38,072 bases of DNA from contig JAQUVQ010000024.1 in assembly GCA_028693285.1 (NCBI GenBank), positions 1-38,072 of the forward strand, in the 5' to 3' direction. The position numbers and the translations under genes were made by a program. Source of the stretch: Smithellaceae bacterium (GTDB lineage Bacteria; Desulfobacterota; Syntrophia; Syntrophales; Smithellaceae). Shown here one piece after another: positions 31,940 through 38,072 of the stretch; position 1 is the first letter of the stretch; each line of letters starts with the position of its first letter. A model generated the notes under the pieces. It made no database searches. It was given only the letters and a program-made list of their open reading frames with translations, and was not told the origin of the DNA.

Positions 31940-32452
31940 TCAGGCCGCGAGCCATCGGGTCAGCACCACGGCAACCAAAAGAACCAGGGCGACCCAGGTC
32001 AGCACGATGAGCGATGTCCGTTCTTTGGGGGCTTCGATGTAATTTTTGATTTCCGTTTCCACTCTTTCATCTTCCAGCTTCTCCGCGAGCTGCCCGAGCA
32101 GGCGCGTGTGGTCCTGCAGGAGGTTGGAGAAGAGATAAAATCCCTTGGTCGTCGTGAGCAGGAAATAGGCCTTGCTGCGCAGGATGACCGTGCCCAGGTG
32201 CGTGATTTCCGCCCAGGTGAAATGCCTGGTCCGGAAAAATTTTCGAATCCGCAGGCCGTTTTCGGAAATGCCGAATTCCCGCTCCGAGGATTCAACGGCC
32301 ACGACCAGCGCGGCGGCAAACAAAGCGCCCGTCAGGATTTTTTCCCAGCATTCGCCGCGCGCCAGCCCCGTCAGAAACAGAACGAACAGCAGGACCGTCA
32401 GCGTGACGAAAGGATAACGGAAAGCTTTCCTGATTTTGTAAACAGCGTTCAC
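31940..32452 (-). CDS. Small membrane protein with PH-like (bPH) domain
   Basis: 170 residues. Two N-terminal membrane segments (about 13-35 FRYPFVTLTVLLFVLFLTGLA and 40-60 LTGALFAAALVVAV), a middle soluble domain FGISENGLRIRKFF...FTWAEITHLGTVILRSKAYFLLTT like bacterial PH domains, and a C-terminal membrane segment (about 148-168). Function unknown. The start GTG is chosen because GGAGA lies six bases upstream and the gene then begins 15 bp after the moaC stop; an upstream frame overlaps moaC. Confidence 0.65.
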   Translation of the reverse strand: MNAVYKIRKAFRYPFVTLTVLLFVLFLTGLARGECWEKILTGALFAAALVVAVESSEREFGISENGLRIRKFFRTRHFTWAEITHLGTVILRSKAYFLLTTTKGFYLFSNLLQDHTRLLGQLAEKLEDERVETEIKNYIEAPKERTSLIVLTWVALVLLVAVVLTRWLAA

Positions 32453-32466
32453 GCGTTGTCTCCGAA

Positions 32467-32952
32467 TTATTTTGCGGCTTTTCGGACGAAGGCGCCGCTC
32501 TTGCCGCCGGATTTTTCCAGAAGCAGAATCTCGCCGATGACCATTTCCCGGTCCACGGCTTTGCACATGTCATAAATGGTGAGCGCCGCGACGCTCACCG
32601 CGGTCAGCGCTTCCATTTCCACCCCGGTTTGCCCGACCGTCCGCACCTGCGATTCAATGACCACCCGTGATTTTTTTCGGTCGAGGACAAAGGTGATGTC
32701 CATGCCGGTCAGCCCCAGGGGATGGCACAGCGGAATGATGCCGCCGGTATTTTTGGCTGCCAGAATGCCTGCGATTTTAGCGGCGGTCAGCACGTTGCCC
32801 TTGGCGATGCGTCCCTCGGCCAGCAGCTTCATCGTGGCCGGCTTCATGGTTACCTGGCCGCGGGCTTTCGCCTGCCGGTGCGTTGCGGTTTTTGCCGTCA
32901 CATCCACCATCCGAACCTGACCTTCATCGTTGATATGAGATAATTTTTTCAT
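32467..32952 (-). CDS. moaC: Cyclic pyranopterin monophosphate synthase
   Basis: 161 residues, normal length. Signatures: MVDVTAKTATHRQAKARG, KIAGILAAKNTGGIIPLCHPLGLTG broken over residues 60-84 with active-site Lys and His, and TGVEMEALTAVSVAALTIYDMCKA (about 109-132). MoaC makes cyclic pyranopterin monophosphate in molybdenum/tungsten cofactor synthesis, needed by formate dehydrogenases and similar enzymes of anaerobes. No other moa gene lies in the window. The ribosome-binding site is weak. Confidence 0.95.
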   Translation of the reverse strand: MKKLSHINDEGQVRMVDVTAKTATHRQAKARGQVTMKPATMKLLAEGRIAKGNVLTAAKIAGILAAKNTGGIIPLCHPLGLTGMDITFVLDRKKSRVVIESQVRTVGQTGVEMEALTAVSVAALTIYDMCKAVDREMVIGEILLLEKSGGKSGAFVRKAAK

Positions 32953-33072
32953 GGTGACCCGGAACTTTTCGGTGTTTGACGGTTATTGGGATTTCTTCAA
33001 TTTCAGCGAACCCTAGCATAGCGTCTTTACCGAGTCAAGAATGGCGAAGAAGAATTTTTGCAAATTAAAATC

Positions 33073-33101
33073 TTGATATAAATGAATGGATTCGCTAGTA
33101 T
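33073..33101 (+). promoter_or_regulatory. Promoter of yifB/comM
   Basis: TTGATA, 17 bp, TAGTAT, ending 32 bp before the GTG chosen as the yifB start. An ATG at 33086 lies inside this promoter, which argues against that longer frame. Confidence 0.5.
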
Positions 33102-33133
33102 TTGCGCCGCGAATTCTTCCCCGGAGAATAAAA

Positions 33134-34663
33134 GTGTTCATCAAAGTGCAGAGCATGAGCGTGATCGGCATGGAATCCTATCCTGTGACGGTGGAAGTGG
33201 ATGTCTCCCGGGGGTTGCCGCATTTTGCCACCGTCGGCCTGCCGGACGCCTCGGTCAAGGAAAGCCGCGACCGGATCAAGGCCGCCATCAAGAATTCCGG
33301 CTACGCTTTTCCGCGCGATCACGTGACGGTGAACCTGGCGCCTGCCGACATCCGCAAAGAGGGAACCGGCTTTGATCTGCCGATCGCGGTGGGCATTCTG
33401 GCCGCGGAGGCGCTGATTGAAGAAGCGGCCCTGGACGGTTGTTTCTTTATCGGGGAGCTGTCGCTGGACGGCAGCATCAAGGGAGTGCGGGGCGTACTGC
33501 CTGCCGCCTTCAAGGCCCGGGAATCTGGAATCCGTTCCGTTTTTGTTCCCGAAGAAAACGCCGCGGAAGCGGCGATGGTGGAAGGCATTCAGGTTTACGG
33601 CGTCCGGACGCTTCCCGACGTCGTCGAGTTTCTGGCTGACCGGAAAATCATCGAACCGCTCAGCGTGAATGCCGACCGGCTTTTTCAAGTCCACCGTCAT
33701 TACGAAATCGATTTTTCCGAAATCAAGGGCCAGAAGCAGGCGCTCCGCGCGCTGGAGATCGCCGCGGCAGGCTCTCACAACGTTCTGATGATCGGTCCGC
33801 CGGGCTCCGGCAAAAGCATGCTGGCCCGAAGACTGCCCACGATCCTCCCGGAGCTTTCCTTTGAAGAAGCGATCGAGGTAACCAAGATTTTTTCCGTGGC
33901 GGGACTTTTGAATGCGGGGGAAACGCTGGTGGCGGCTCGTCCCTTTCGAGCGCCGCATCACACCATTTCAGACGCGGGCCTGGTCGGCGGCGGTCAGATG
34001 CCGCATCCCGGGGAAATATCGCTGTCCCATCTGGGCGTATTGTTTTTGGATGAACTTCCGGAGTTCAAAAGAAACGCGCTGGAGGCGCTCCGTCAGCCGC
34101 TTGAGGAAGGCGCGATCACGATTACCCGTTCGGCCGTAACGGCGGCCTTTCCGGCGAGATTCATGCTGGTGGCCGCCATGAACCCCTGCCCGTGCGGATA
34201 TTTTGGAGACCGGGTCCGCCGCTGCCGCTGCTCGCCCCAGCAGATCCGGCAGTATCAGGCAAAAATCTCCGGCCCCCTGCTGGACCGCATCGACCTTCAT
34301 GTCGAGGTGCCGTCCATCCAGTACAGGGCGCTCTCGGGAAAACAGGAAAATGAATCTTCCGCCCATGTCAGAGAGCGCGTGGTCCGGGCTCGCCGCCGCC
34401 AGAAGGAGCGCTTCGGCGGCGCGGGCATTCCGACCAACGCCTCCATGACGGAAAAGCAGATCCGTTCTTTCTGCCCCATCGATGAAGAGTCGCATCAGCT
34501 CATGGAAATGGCCGTCGATAAGCTGGGACTTTCCGCCCGCGCCCTGGACCGCATCCTGAAAGTGTCGCGCACCATTGCCGATCTGGAGGGCGCCGCGAAG
34601 ATCGAAGCCGCGCACGTCGCCGAGGCGATTCAGTATCGAAGCCTTGATCGGAACATCGTTTAG
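33134..34663 (+). CDS. comM: YifB/ComM-family AAA+ Mg-chelatase-like ATPase
   Basis: 509 residues, normal length. N-terminal Lon-protease-like fold domain (FIKVQSMSVIGMESYPVTVEVD, GLPDASVKESRDRIKAAIKNSGY), central AAA+ core with Walker A GPPGSGKSM and Walker B GVLFLDELPEF, the family motif AMNPCPCGYFGD with its Cys cluster, and the C-terminal domain RALDRILKVSRTIADLEG. ComM is a hexameric branch-migration helicase that aids integration of incoming DNA during transformation. The GTG start has GGAGA seven bases upstream and gives the usual N terminus. Confidence 0.93.
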   Translation: MFIKVQSMSVIGMESYPVTVEVDVSRGLPHFATVGLPDASVKESRDRIKAAIKNSGYAFPRDHVTVNLAPADIRKEGTGFDLPIAVGILAAEALIEEAALDGCFFIGELSLDGSIKGVRGVLPAAFKARESGIRSVFVPEENAAEAAMVEGIQVYGVRTLPDVVEFLADRKIIEPLSVNADRLFQVHRHYEIDFSEIKGQKQALRALEIAAAGSHNVLMIGPPGSGKSMLARRLPTILPELSFEEAIEVTKIFSVAGLLNAGETLVAARPFRAPHHTISDAGLVGGGQMPHPGEISLSHLGVLFLDELPEFKRNALEALRQPLEEGAITITRSAVTAAFPARFMLVAAMNPCPCGYFGDRVRRCRCSPQQIRQYQAKISGPLLDRIDLHVEVPSIQYRALSGKQENESSAHVRERVVRARRRQKERFGGAGIPTNASMTEKQIRSFCPIDEESHQLMEMAVDKLGLSARALDRILKVSRTIADLEGAAKIEAAHVAEAIQYRSLDRNIV

Positions 34664-34681
34664 TGCTATAAAAAAACGAAG

Positions 34682-34708
34682 CCGGCCCCGAATGGCCGGA
34701 ATCTTTTT
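34682..34708 (+). terminator. Possible weak terminator after yifB
   Basis: Stem CCGGCC / GGCCGG with a 6-nt loop, then AATCTTTTT, about 20 bp after the yifB stop and just before the ilvE ribosome-binding site. The stem is short and the T-run interrupted, so it may attenuate rather than end transcription. Confidence 0.4.
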
Positions 34709-34722
34709 GCCAAGAGGATCCT

Positions 34723-35793
34723 ATGAAAATTAAAATTATCAAAGCGCTTCCCAAGTACCTGAAGCCCAAGCCGGACGAAAAAAAACTGGGATTCGGTCAG
34801 CATTTCACCGACCACATGTTTACCATGAAGTACAGGGAAGGAGACGGATGGCAGGATCCGGTCATCGAACCCTACCATTACCTGCAGTTGGATCCAACCG
34901 CCATGTGCCTTCATTACGGCCAGGAAATCTTTGAAGGTCTGAAGGCGTACCGGGGGGCAAACAACGAAATTTATCTTTTCCGTCCGATGGAGAATATCCG
35001 CAGAATGAATGTGTCCGCCGAAAGGCTGTGCATGCCGCCCATGGACGAAACGGTCGTGCTGAACGCGCTTCGGCAGTTCGTTGTGCTGGAAAAGGAATGG
35101 ATTCCCCGCGAGAAGGGGTCGTCCCTGTATATCCGGCCGACGATGATTGCCACGGAGCCGGCTCTCGGCGTGCATCCGGCGAGCGAATATCTGTTCTTCA
35201 TCATTGCCGGGCCTGTGGGCGCCTACTACGCGCACGGCTTCGGGCCGACCAAAATTTATGTGTCCGACGACTGCGTGCGGGCCGCGCCGGGCGGCACTGG
35301 GCATGTCAAGGCGGCGGGGAATTACGCCGCAAGCCTCTACGCGAGCCGCATTGCCAGCACGATGGGCTATACGCAGGTCCTGTGGCTGGACGCCAGGGAA
35401 AACCGGTACGTGGAGGAAGTGGGCACCAGCAATATCTTCTTCCTGATCGAAGACCGGTTGATTACGCCTCCGCTGGGAGGAACCATTCTTCCGGGCGTGA
35501 CGCGCGATTCCGTCATCAAACTGGCGGCGCACCTGGGCGTGAAGGTGGAGGAAAGCCGGCTGACCATCACGGAGGTGATCTCCGCGATTGAAAATGGAAC
35601 GCTGCGCGATGCGTTTGCCACGGGAACGGCTGCCGTGATTTCACCGGTCGGACAGATTTTTTATCACAACCGGGAATATCTCATTAACGATGGAAAGACC
35701 GGGGAGCTGGCCGAAAAGCTATACAATGAAATACTGCAAATTCAGTACGGAACGAGAGAAGATCCCTTTGGCTGGAGAATGCAGATTGACTGA
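34723..35793 (+). CDS. ilvE: Branched-chain amino-acid aminotransferase
   Basis: 356 residues, type-II BCAT length. Fold-type IV PLP enzyme: GQEIFEGLKAYRG (about 66-78), YIRPTMIATEPALGVHPA, the Lys region GGTGHVKAAGNYAASLYA with the PLP Lys, and EEVGTSNIFFLIEDRLITPPL, ILPGVTRDSVI. It interconverts leucine, isoleucine and valine with their 2-oxo acids using glutamate. AAGAGG lies six bases before the ATG. Confidence 0.95.
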   Translation: MKIKIIKALPKYLKPKPDEKKLGFGQHFTDHMFTMKYREGDGWQDPVIEPYHYLQLDPTAMCLHYGQEIFEGLKAYRGANNEIYLFRPMENIRRMNVSAERLCMPPMDETVVLNALRQFVVLEKEWIPREKGSSLYIRPTMIATEPALGVHPASEYLFFIIAGPVGAYYAHGFGPTKIYVSDDCVRAAPGGTGHVKAAGNYAASLYASRIASTMGYTQVLWLDARENRYVEEVGTSNIFFLIEDRLITPPLGGTILPGVTRDSVIKLAAHLGVKVEESRLTITEVISAIENGTLRDAFATGTAAVISPVGQIFYHNREYLINDGKTGELAEKLYNEILQIQYGTREDPFGWRMQID

Positions 35794-35854
35794 AGATGGC
35801 GTAAAAAATCAAGTTTTAAACCATTTAGGCGCTTTTGGCCCTGAAGGAAAACCG

Positions 35855-35900
35855 GATTCCACAAAGCTGTGGAAAGGCCTGTTGACAACCGTGTGGATAA
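35855..35900. promoter_or_regulatory. DnaA-box-like cluster
   Basis: TGTGGATAA at 35892-35900 is the exact reverse complement of the consensus DnaA box TTATCCACA. Upstream lies TTCCACA-AAGC-TGTGGAA (35857-35874), a palindrome whose halves are weaker box-like sites (TTCCACA core, two or three mismatches to the nonamer). The layout resembles origin or dnaA-promoter DNA, though no replication gene is near. Confidence 0.5.
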
Positions 35901-35937
35901 TCCGGTCAAGTCCGCATTGCTTCGGATTTTGGACCGG

Positions 35938-35958
35938 ATTGCTTAAGATTTAAGCAAT
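35938..35958. repeat. Inverted repeat ATTGCTTAA-GAT-TTAAGCAAT
   Basis: Perfect 9-bp arms with a 3-nt loop. It could be a weak terminator for ilvE (no T-run follows) or an operator for lolA. Confidence 0.4.
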
Positions 35959-36103
35959 AATTTATATGAGTAATATTCAATAGTTACCAATATACCTTTT
36001 AATCATAACGACTTATGGCTTTCTCGGGCCCAAGATATAAACTGCATTGAAAAAAATGTGCCATTACCGAGAGGGTTTTCTCTGTTGCGGGAAATAAAAA
36101 AAC

Positions 36104-36796
36104 ATGAAGGCAAAGCTCAATAAAATTGAATTGTTTTTCCCGGCCGGCGTCCTGGCGTTTTGCCTGGCTCTCTTTTGGGCGGTTGTTTTTCCCGGTGCTT
36201 CCACAGCGGCCCCGCCCCTTGAGGAAGTGGTTGACCGGCTTCAGCGGATTTATGAAAAAACGCAGGATTTTCAAGCCGGTTTTATCCAGGAAACCACGGT
36301 GAAGTCCATTCGGAAAACGGACACGGAATCGGGAACGGTTTATTTCAAGAATCCCGGTCAGATGCTCTGGGATTACAAAAAGCCGAAGGCGAAAAAACTG
36401 ATCATCAACGCTCAGAAGGCATGGCTCTACCTGCCCCAGGATAAAACCGTTTACGTGCAGGATTCGGGAAAGATTATGAAATCCGAAGCCTTAATCAAAT
36501 TTCTGTCCGGTCTGGGGAAGCTGAATAATGACTTCACGATTCAATACGCCTCTCCCGCGGAGGATCCGGACGGCAACTGCCTGCTGCTCCTTTATCCCCG
36601 GGAAAAAGGAGCGTCCTACTCCTTTCTGAGAATGACGGTGGCAAAAAACAATTTTTACATTCTCCAGGTCGGTTTTGACGACGTGATGGGCAACTCCACT
36701 CTCCTGAGATTCTCCAACATCAAAATGAACAGCGGGCTTTCCTCGAAACTATTCCAGTTCCAGCCTCCGCCCGGCGTCAGCATTTTTAAAATGTAG
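36104..36796 (+). CDS. lolA: Outer-membrane lipoprotein carrier protein LolA
   Basis: 230 residues with a signal peptide (hydrophobic FFPAGVLAFCLALFWAVV, about 11-28, likely cleavage near STAA at 33-36). Mature LolA signatures: LEEVVDRLQRIYEKTQDFQAGFIQET, SGTVYFKNPGQMLWDYKKP, and the C-terminal RFSNIKMNSGLSSKLFQFQPPPGV. LolA carries lipoproteins across the periplasm from LolCDE to LolB. GGGAAA lies about 12 bases before the ATG. Its TAG is followed without a gap by the left end of the RAYT element. Confidence 0.9.
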   Translation: MKAKLNKIELFFPAGVLAFCLALFWAVVFPGASTAAPPLEEVVDRLQRIYEKTQDFQAGFIQETTVKSIRKTDTESGTVYFKNPGQMLWDYKKPKAKKLIINAQKAWLYLPQDKTVYVQDSGKIMKSEALIKFLSGLGKLNNDFTIQYASPAEDPDGNCLLLLYPREKGASYSFLRMTVAKNNFYILQVGFDDVMGNSTLLRFSNIKMNSGLSSKLFQFQPPPGVSIFKM

Positions 36797-37950
36797 GGGA
36801 CGCTGTTAACTTATTAACTTTCTCGTTGACAACGCGGAAAATTCGGAATATTGAAAACGCCATGCCAAGAGGAGCGCGTATAGATGCAGCCGACGCCGTC
36901 CACCACATCATGGCACGCGGCATCGAGAGCGGCAAGATATTCGATTCTGATGCCGATCGGGATAATTTCCTTTATCGGTTAGGAGATATTTTTCCGGATA
37001 CCGCAACGACTTGTTTTGCTTGGTCATTGATGCCCAATCATTTTCATCTGCTTTGCCGCACGGGCAATATTCCGATTTCGACCGTGATGAGGCGACTGTT
37101 GACCGGATACGCCACTTGGTTTAACCGGAGCCGAAAGCGGCACGGCCACCTTTTTCAGAATCGATTCAAGTCCATTTTATGCCAGGAGGATGCCTATCTT
37201 CTTGAACTGGTACGCTACATTCACCTCAACCCGCTGCGGGCCGGACTGGTTCAGAATTTGAATAAGCTGGACAGCTATCCGTATTCCGGCCATAGCGCCC
37301 TGATGGGAAGAGAGCATCGTTCCTGGCAGGAAACGCAAGGAATTCTGATGCTTTTTGGCAACACGCAGGATGCAGCTCGTCAGTCCTATCGACAGTTTGT
37401 CGGGCAGGGAATTGAACAAGGCAGACGGCATGATTTGACAGGCGGGGGCTTGATCCGCAGCGCTGGCGGCTGGGAGGGTCTCAAGCGGAAATGCGAGGAA
37501 GGGACTTACCAACGAAGCGATGAAAGGATACTGGGTGACGGTGATTTCGTCAGTCAGGTTTTGTCAAAGACGGAAGAGAAGATCAAGAAAAGTTATGCGC
37601 TTCGAAACAGCGGCGTGGATCTGGATCAAGTGGCCTTGCGCGTTTCGGCATTGACGGGGGTCAAACCCGGTGACGTCCGTACGGCGGGTAAGCAACCACA
37701 TATCGTCAACGCCCGAAGCCTGTTTTGCTTTTGGGCGGTTCGTGATCTTGGAGAGACGATGGCCGGTTTGGCCCGTCGTCTCGGCTTATCCATTCCGGCC
37801 ATCAGCAAATCAGTTGTTCGAGGCCGGCAGATTGCCGAATCCAACGGGTTTGAACTGATGCAAAACAACCATAATTAAACGTTTGAATTTATTAAATACG
37901 TAATAAATACAAATATATTGAATAGAAAGTTAATAAGTTAACAGCGTCCC
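36797..37950. mobile_element. IS200-like/RAYT element with 27-bp perfect inverted ends
   Basis: The left end (36797-36823, GGGACGCTGTTAAC...ACTTTCT) and the right end (37924-37950) are perfect reverse complements over 27 bp. The arm contains a small hairpin GTTAA-CTTA-TTAAC (36805-36818). One transposase gene fills the 1.15-kb unit. The left end starts on the base after the lolA stop and the right end stops one base before the stop codon of the next, convergent gene. No direct target duplication is visible, as expected for HUH enzymes. Confidence 0.8.
36862..37878 (+). CDS. REP-associated tyrosine transposase (Y1, HUH) with DnaA-domain-IV-like C terminus
   Basis: 338 residues. The N-terminal half is a Y1 transposase: AVHHIMARGIESGKIF, SLMPNHFHLLCR with the HxH metal motif His60-Phe-His62, RHGHLFQNRFKS, and LVRYIHLNPLRAGLV with the likely catalytic Tyr119. 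The C-terminal part (about 245-325, VALRVSALTGVKPGDVR...NARSLFCFWAVRDLGETMAGLARRLGLSIPAISKSV) follows the plan of DnaA domain IV, a helix-turn-helix that reads DNA boxes. It would cut and rejoin single-stranded DNA at hairpins in its ends. ATG MPRGARID is preferred; a TTG at 36826 overlaps the left end region. Confidence 0.88.
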   Translation: MPRGARIDAADAVHHIMARGIESGKIFDSDADRDNFLYRLGDIFPDTATTCFAWSLMPNHFHLLCRTGNIPISTVMRRLLTGYATWFNRSRKRHGHLFQNRFKSILCQEDAYLLELVRYIHLNPLRAGLVQNLNKLDSYPYSGHSALMGREHRSWQETQGILMLFGNTQDAARQSYRQFVGQGIEQGRRHDLTGGGLIRSAGGWEGLKRKCEEGTYQRSDERILGDGDFVSQVLSKTEEKIKKSYALRNSGVDLDQVALRVSALTGVKPGDVRTAGKQPHIVNARSLFCFWAVRDLGETMAGLARRLGLSIPAISKSVVRGRQIAESNGFELMQNNHN

Positions 37951-37951
37951 A

Positions 37952-38072
37952 TTAATTGAAGGGATGCTCCCGGTTGAAATCCGGCGTCAGGGCTCTGTCA
38001 TCGACTTCCTGAATGAATAGATTTTCAAACCCGAGCCTAAGGGCAAATTCCACAATTTCATGATATTCCGAG
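37952..38072 (-). CDS. C-terminal end of a protein, possibly radical SAM
   Basis: The last 39 residues and TAA of a minus-strand gene that enters from the right edge. It reads EIVEFALRLGFENLFIQEV then DDRALTPDFNREHPFN. The ending FIQ-acidic-x(n)-PDF...HPF resembles the C termini of some pyruvate-formate-lyase-activating-enzyme-like radical SAM proteins, as I recall them, but no cluster-binding motif is in view. The stop codon is one base from the right end of the transposon. Confidence 0.45.
   Translation of the reverse strand, partial: SEYHEIVEFALRLGFENLFIQEVDDRALTPDFNREHPFN

Larger units (their letters stand above)
35794..36103. other. AT-rich gap with DnaA-box-like sites and a hairpin
   Basis: About 310 bp with no gene. 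It holds a DnaA-box cluster (35855-35900), the inverted repeat at 35938-35958, repeated CCGGATT/AATCCGG words, and an AT-rich stretch from about 35950 to 36050 before lolA. A TTGACA at 35882 overlaps the box cluster but has no good -10. Confidence 0.55.

Noticed and set aside
35855-35900. Chromosomal origin oriC
   Set aside because: Only one exact DnaA box, and no dnaA, dnaN, gyrB, rpmH or parAB nearby; kept only as a box cluster.

Overview
This window looks like the chromosome of an anaerobic, Gram-negative, delta-type proteobacterium, most likely close to the Syntrophales (Syntrophus/Smithella type). The pointers are an outer-membrane porin and LolA, a fused single-chain ADP-forming acyl-CoA synthetase, an NrpR-type (DUF128) regulator beside glutamate dehydrogenase, a giant GlmS-like amidotransferase, and moderately GC-rich coding DNA separated by repeat-laden gaps. 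The taxonomic call is an inference from gene content; no rRNA or tRNA gene was seen.

Layout. 1-1000: start of a beta-CASP metallo-hydrolase (minus, runs off the left edge) and a tiny lysine-rich protein. 1000-3430: repeat-rich gap, then a porin with a strong terminator. 3470-4130: RelE/ParE-RelB toxin-antitoxin pair. 4310-9010: ADP-forming acyl-CoA synthetase, HD-domain phosphohydrolase, UbiE. 9080-14160: proteostasis block, with three Hsp20 genes on minus and gmhA-grpE-dnaK on plus, diverging from two good promoters about 30 bp apart. 14200-17820: periplasmic binding protein, surE, universal stress protein, YwqK/MORN-2 protein. 18000-21050: glycerol-3-phosphate-dehydrogenase-like gene plus a CoA-transferase/GNAT fusion. 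21090-32950: a long minus-strand run linking amino-sugar and nitrogen metabolism (nagB, glmM, a GlmU-like beta-helix protein, gdhA, nrpR-like, giant GlmS-like, Fis-like HTH, PH-domain membrane protein, moaC). 33070-36800: yifB/comM, ilvE, a DnaA-box-bearing gap, lolA. 36797-37950: an IS200-like/RAYT element with 27-bp perfect inverted ends, fitted between two convergent stop codons. 37952-38072: 3' end of a gene on minus, possibly radical SAM.

How the genes relate. The 21-32 kb run contains a glutamine-amidotransferase/SIS protein, GlmM, a GlmU-like protein and NagB, next to gdhA and a putative 2-oxoglutarate-responsive repressor. This suggests coordinated control of ammonia assimilation and hexosamine synthesis. 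The Hsp20/GrpE/DnaK genes form a heat-shock locus.

The most unusual feature is the noncoding DNA. Many gaps carry arrays of degenerate heptanucleotides in exact 7-bp register (up to 15 units in a row), which in places supply the last codons and stop of a gene or abut a start codon. Interleaved are palindromic TGTAGGG...CCCTACA elements, a two-hairpin GTCAT...ATGAC element and TTCGACAnGCTCA motifs. With the RAYT element at the right end, the window shows an active repeat ecology worth following up.
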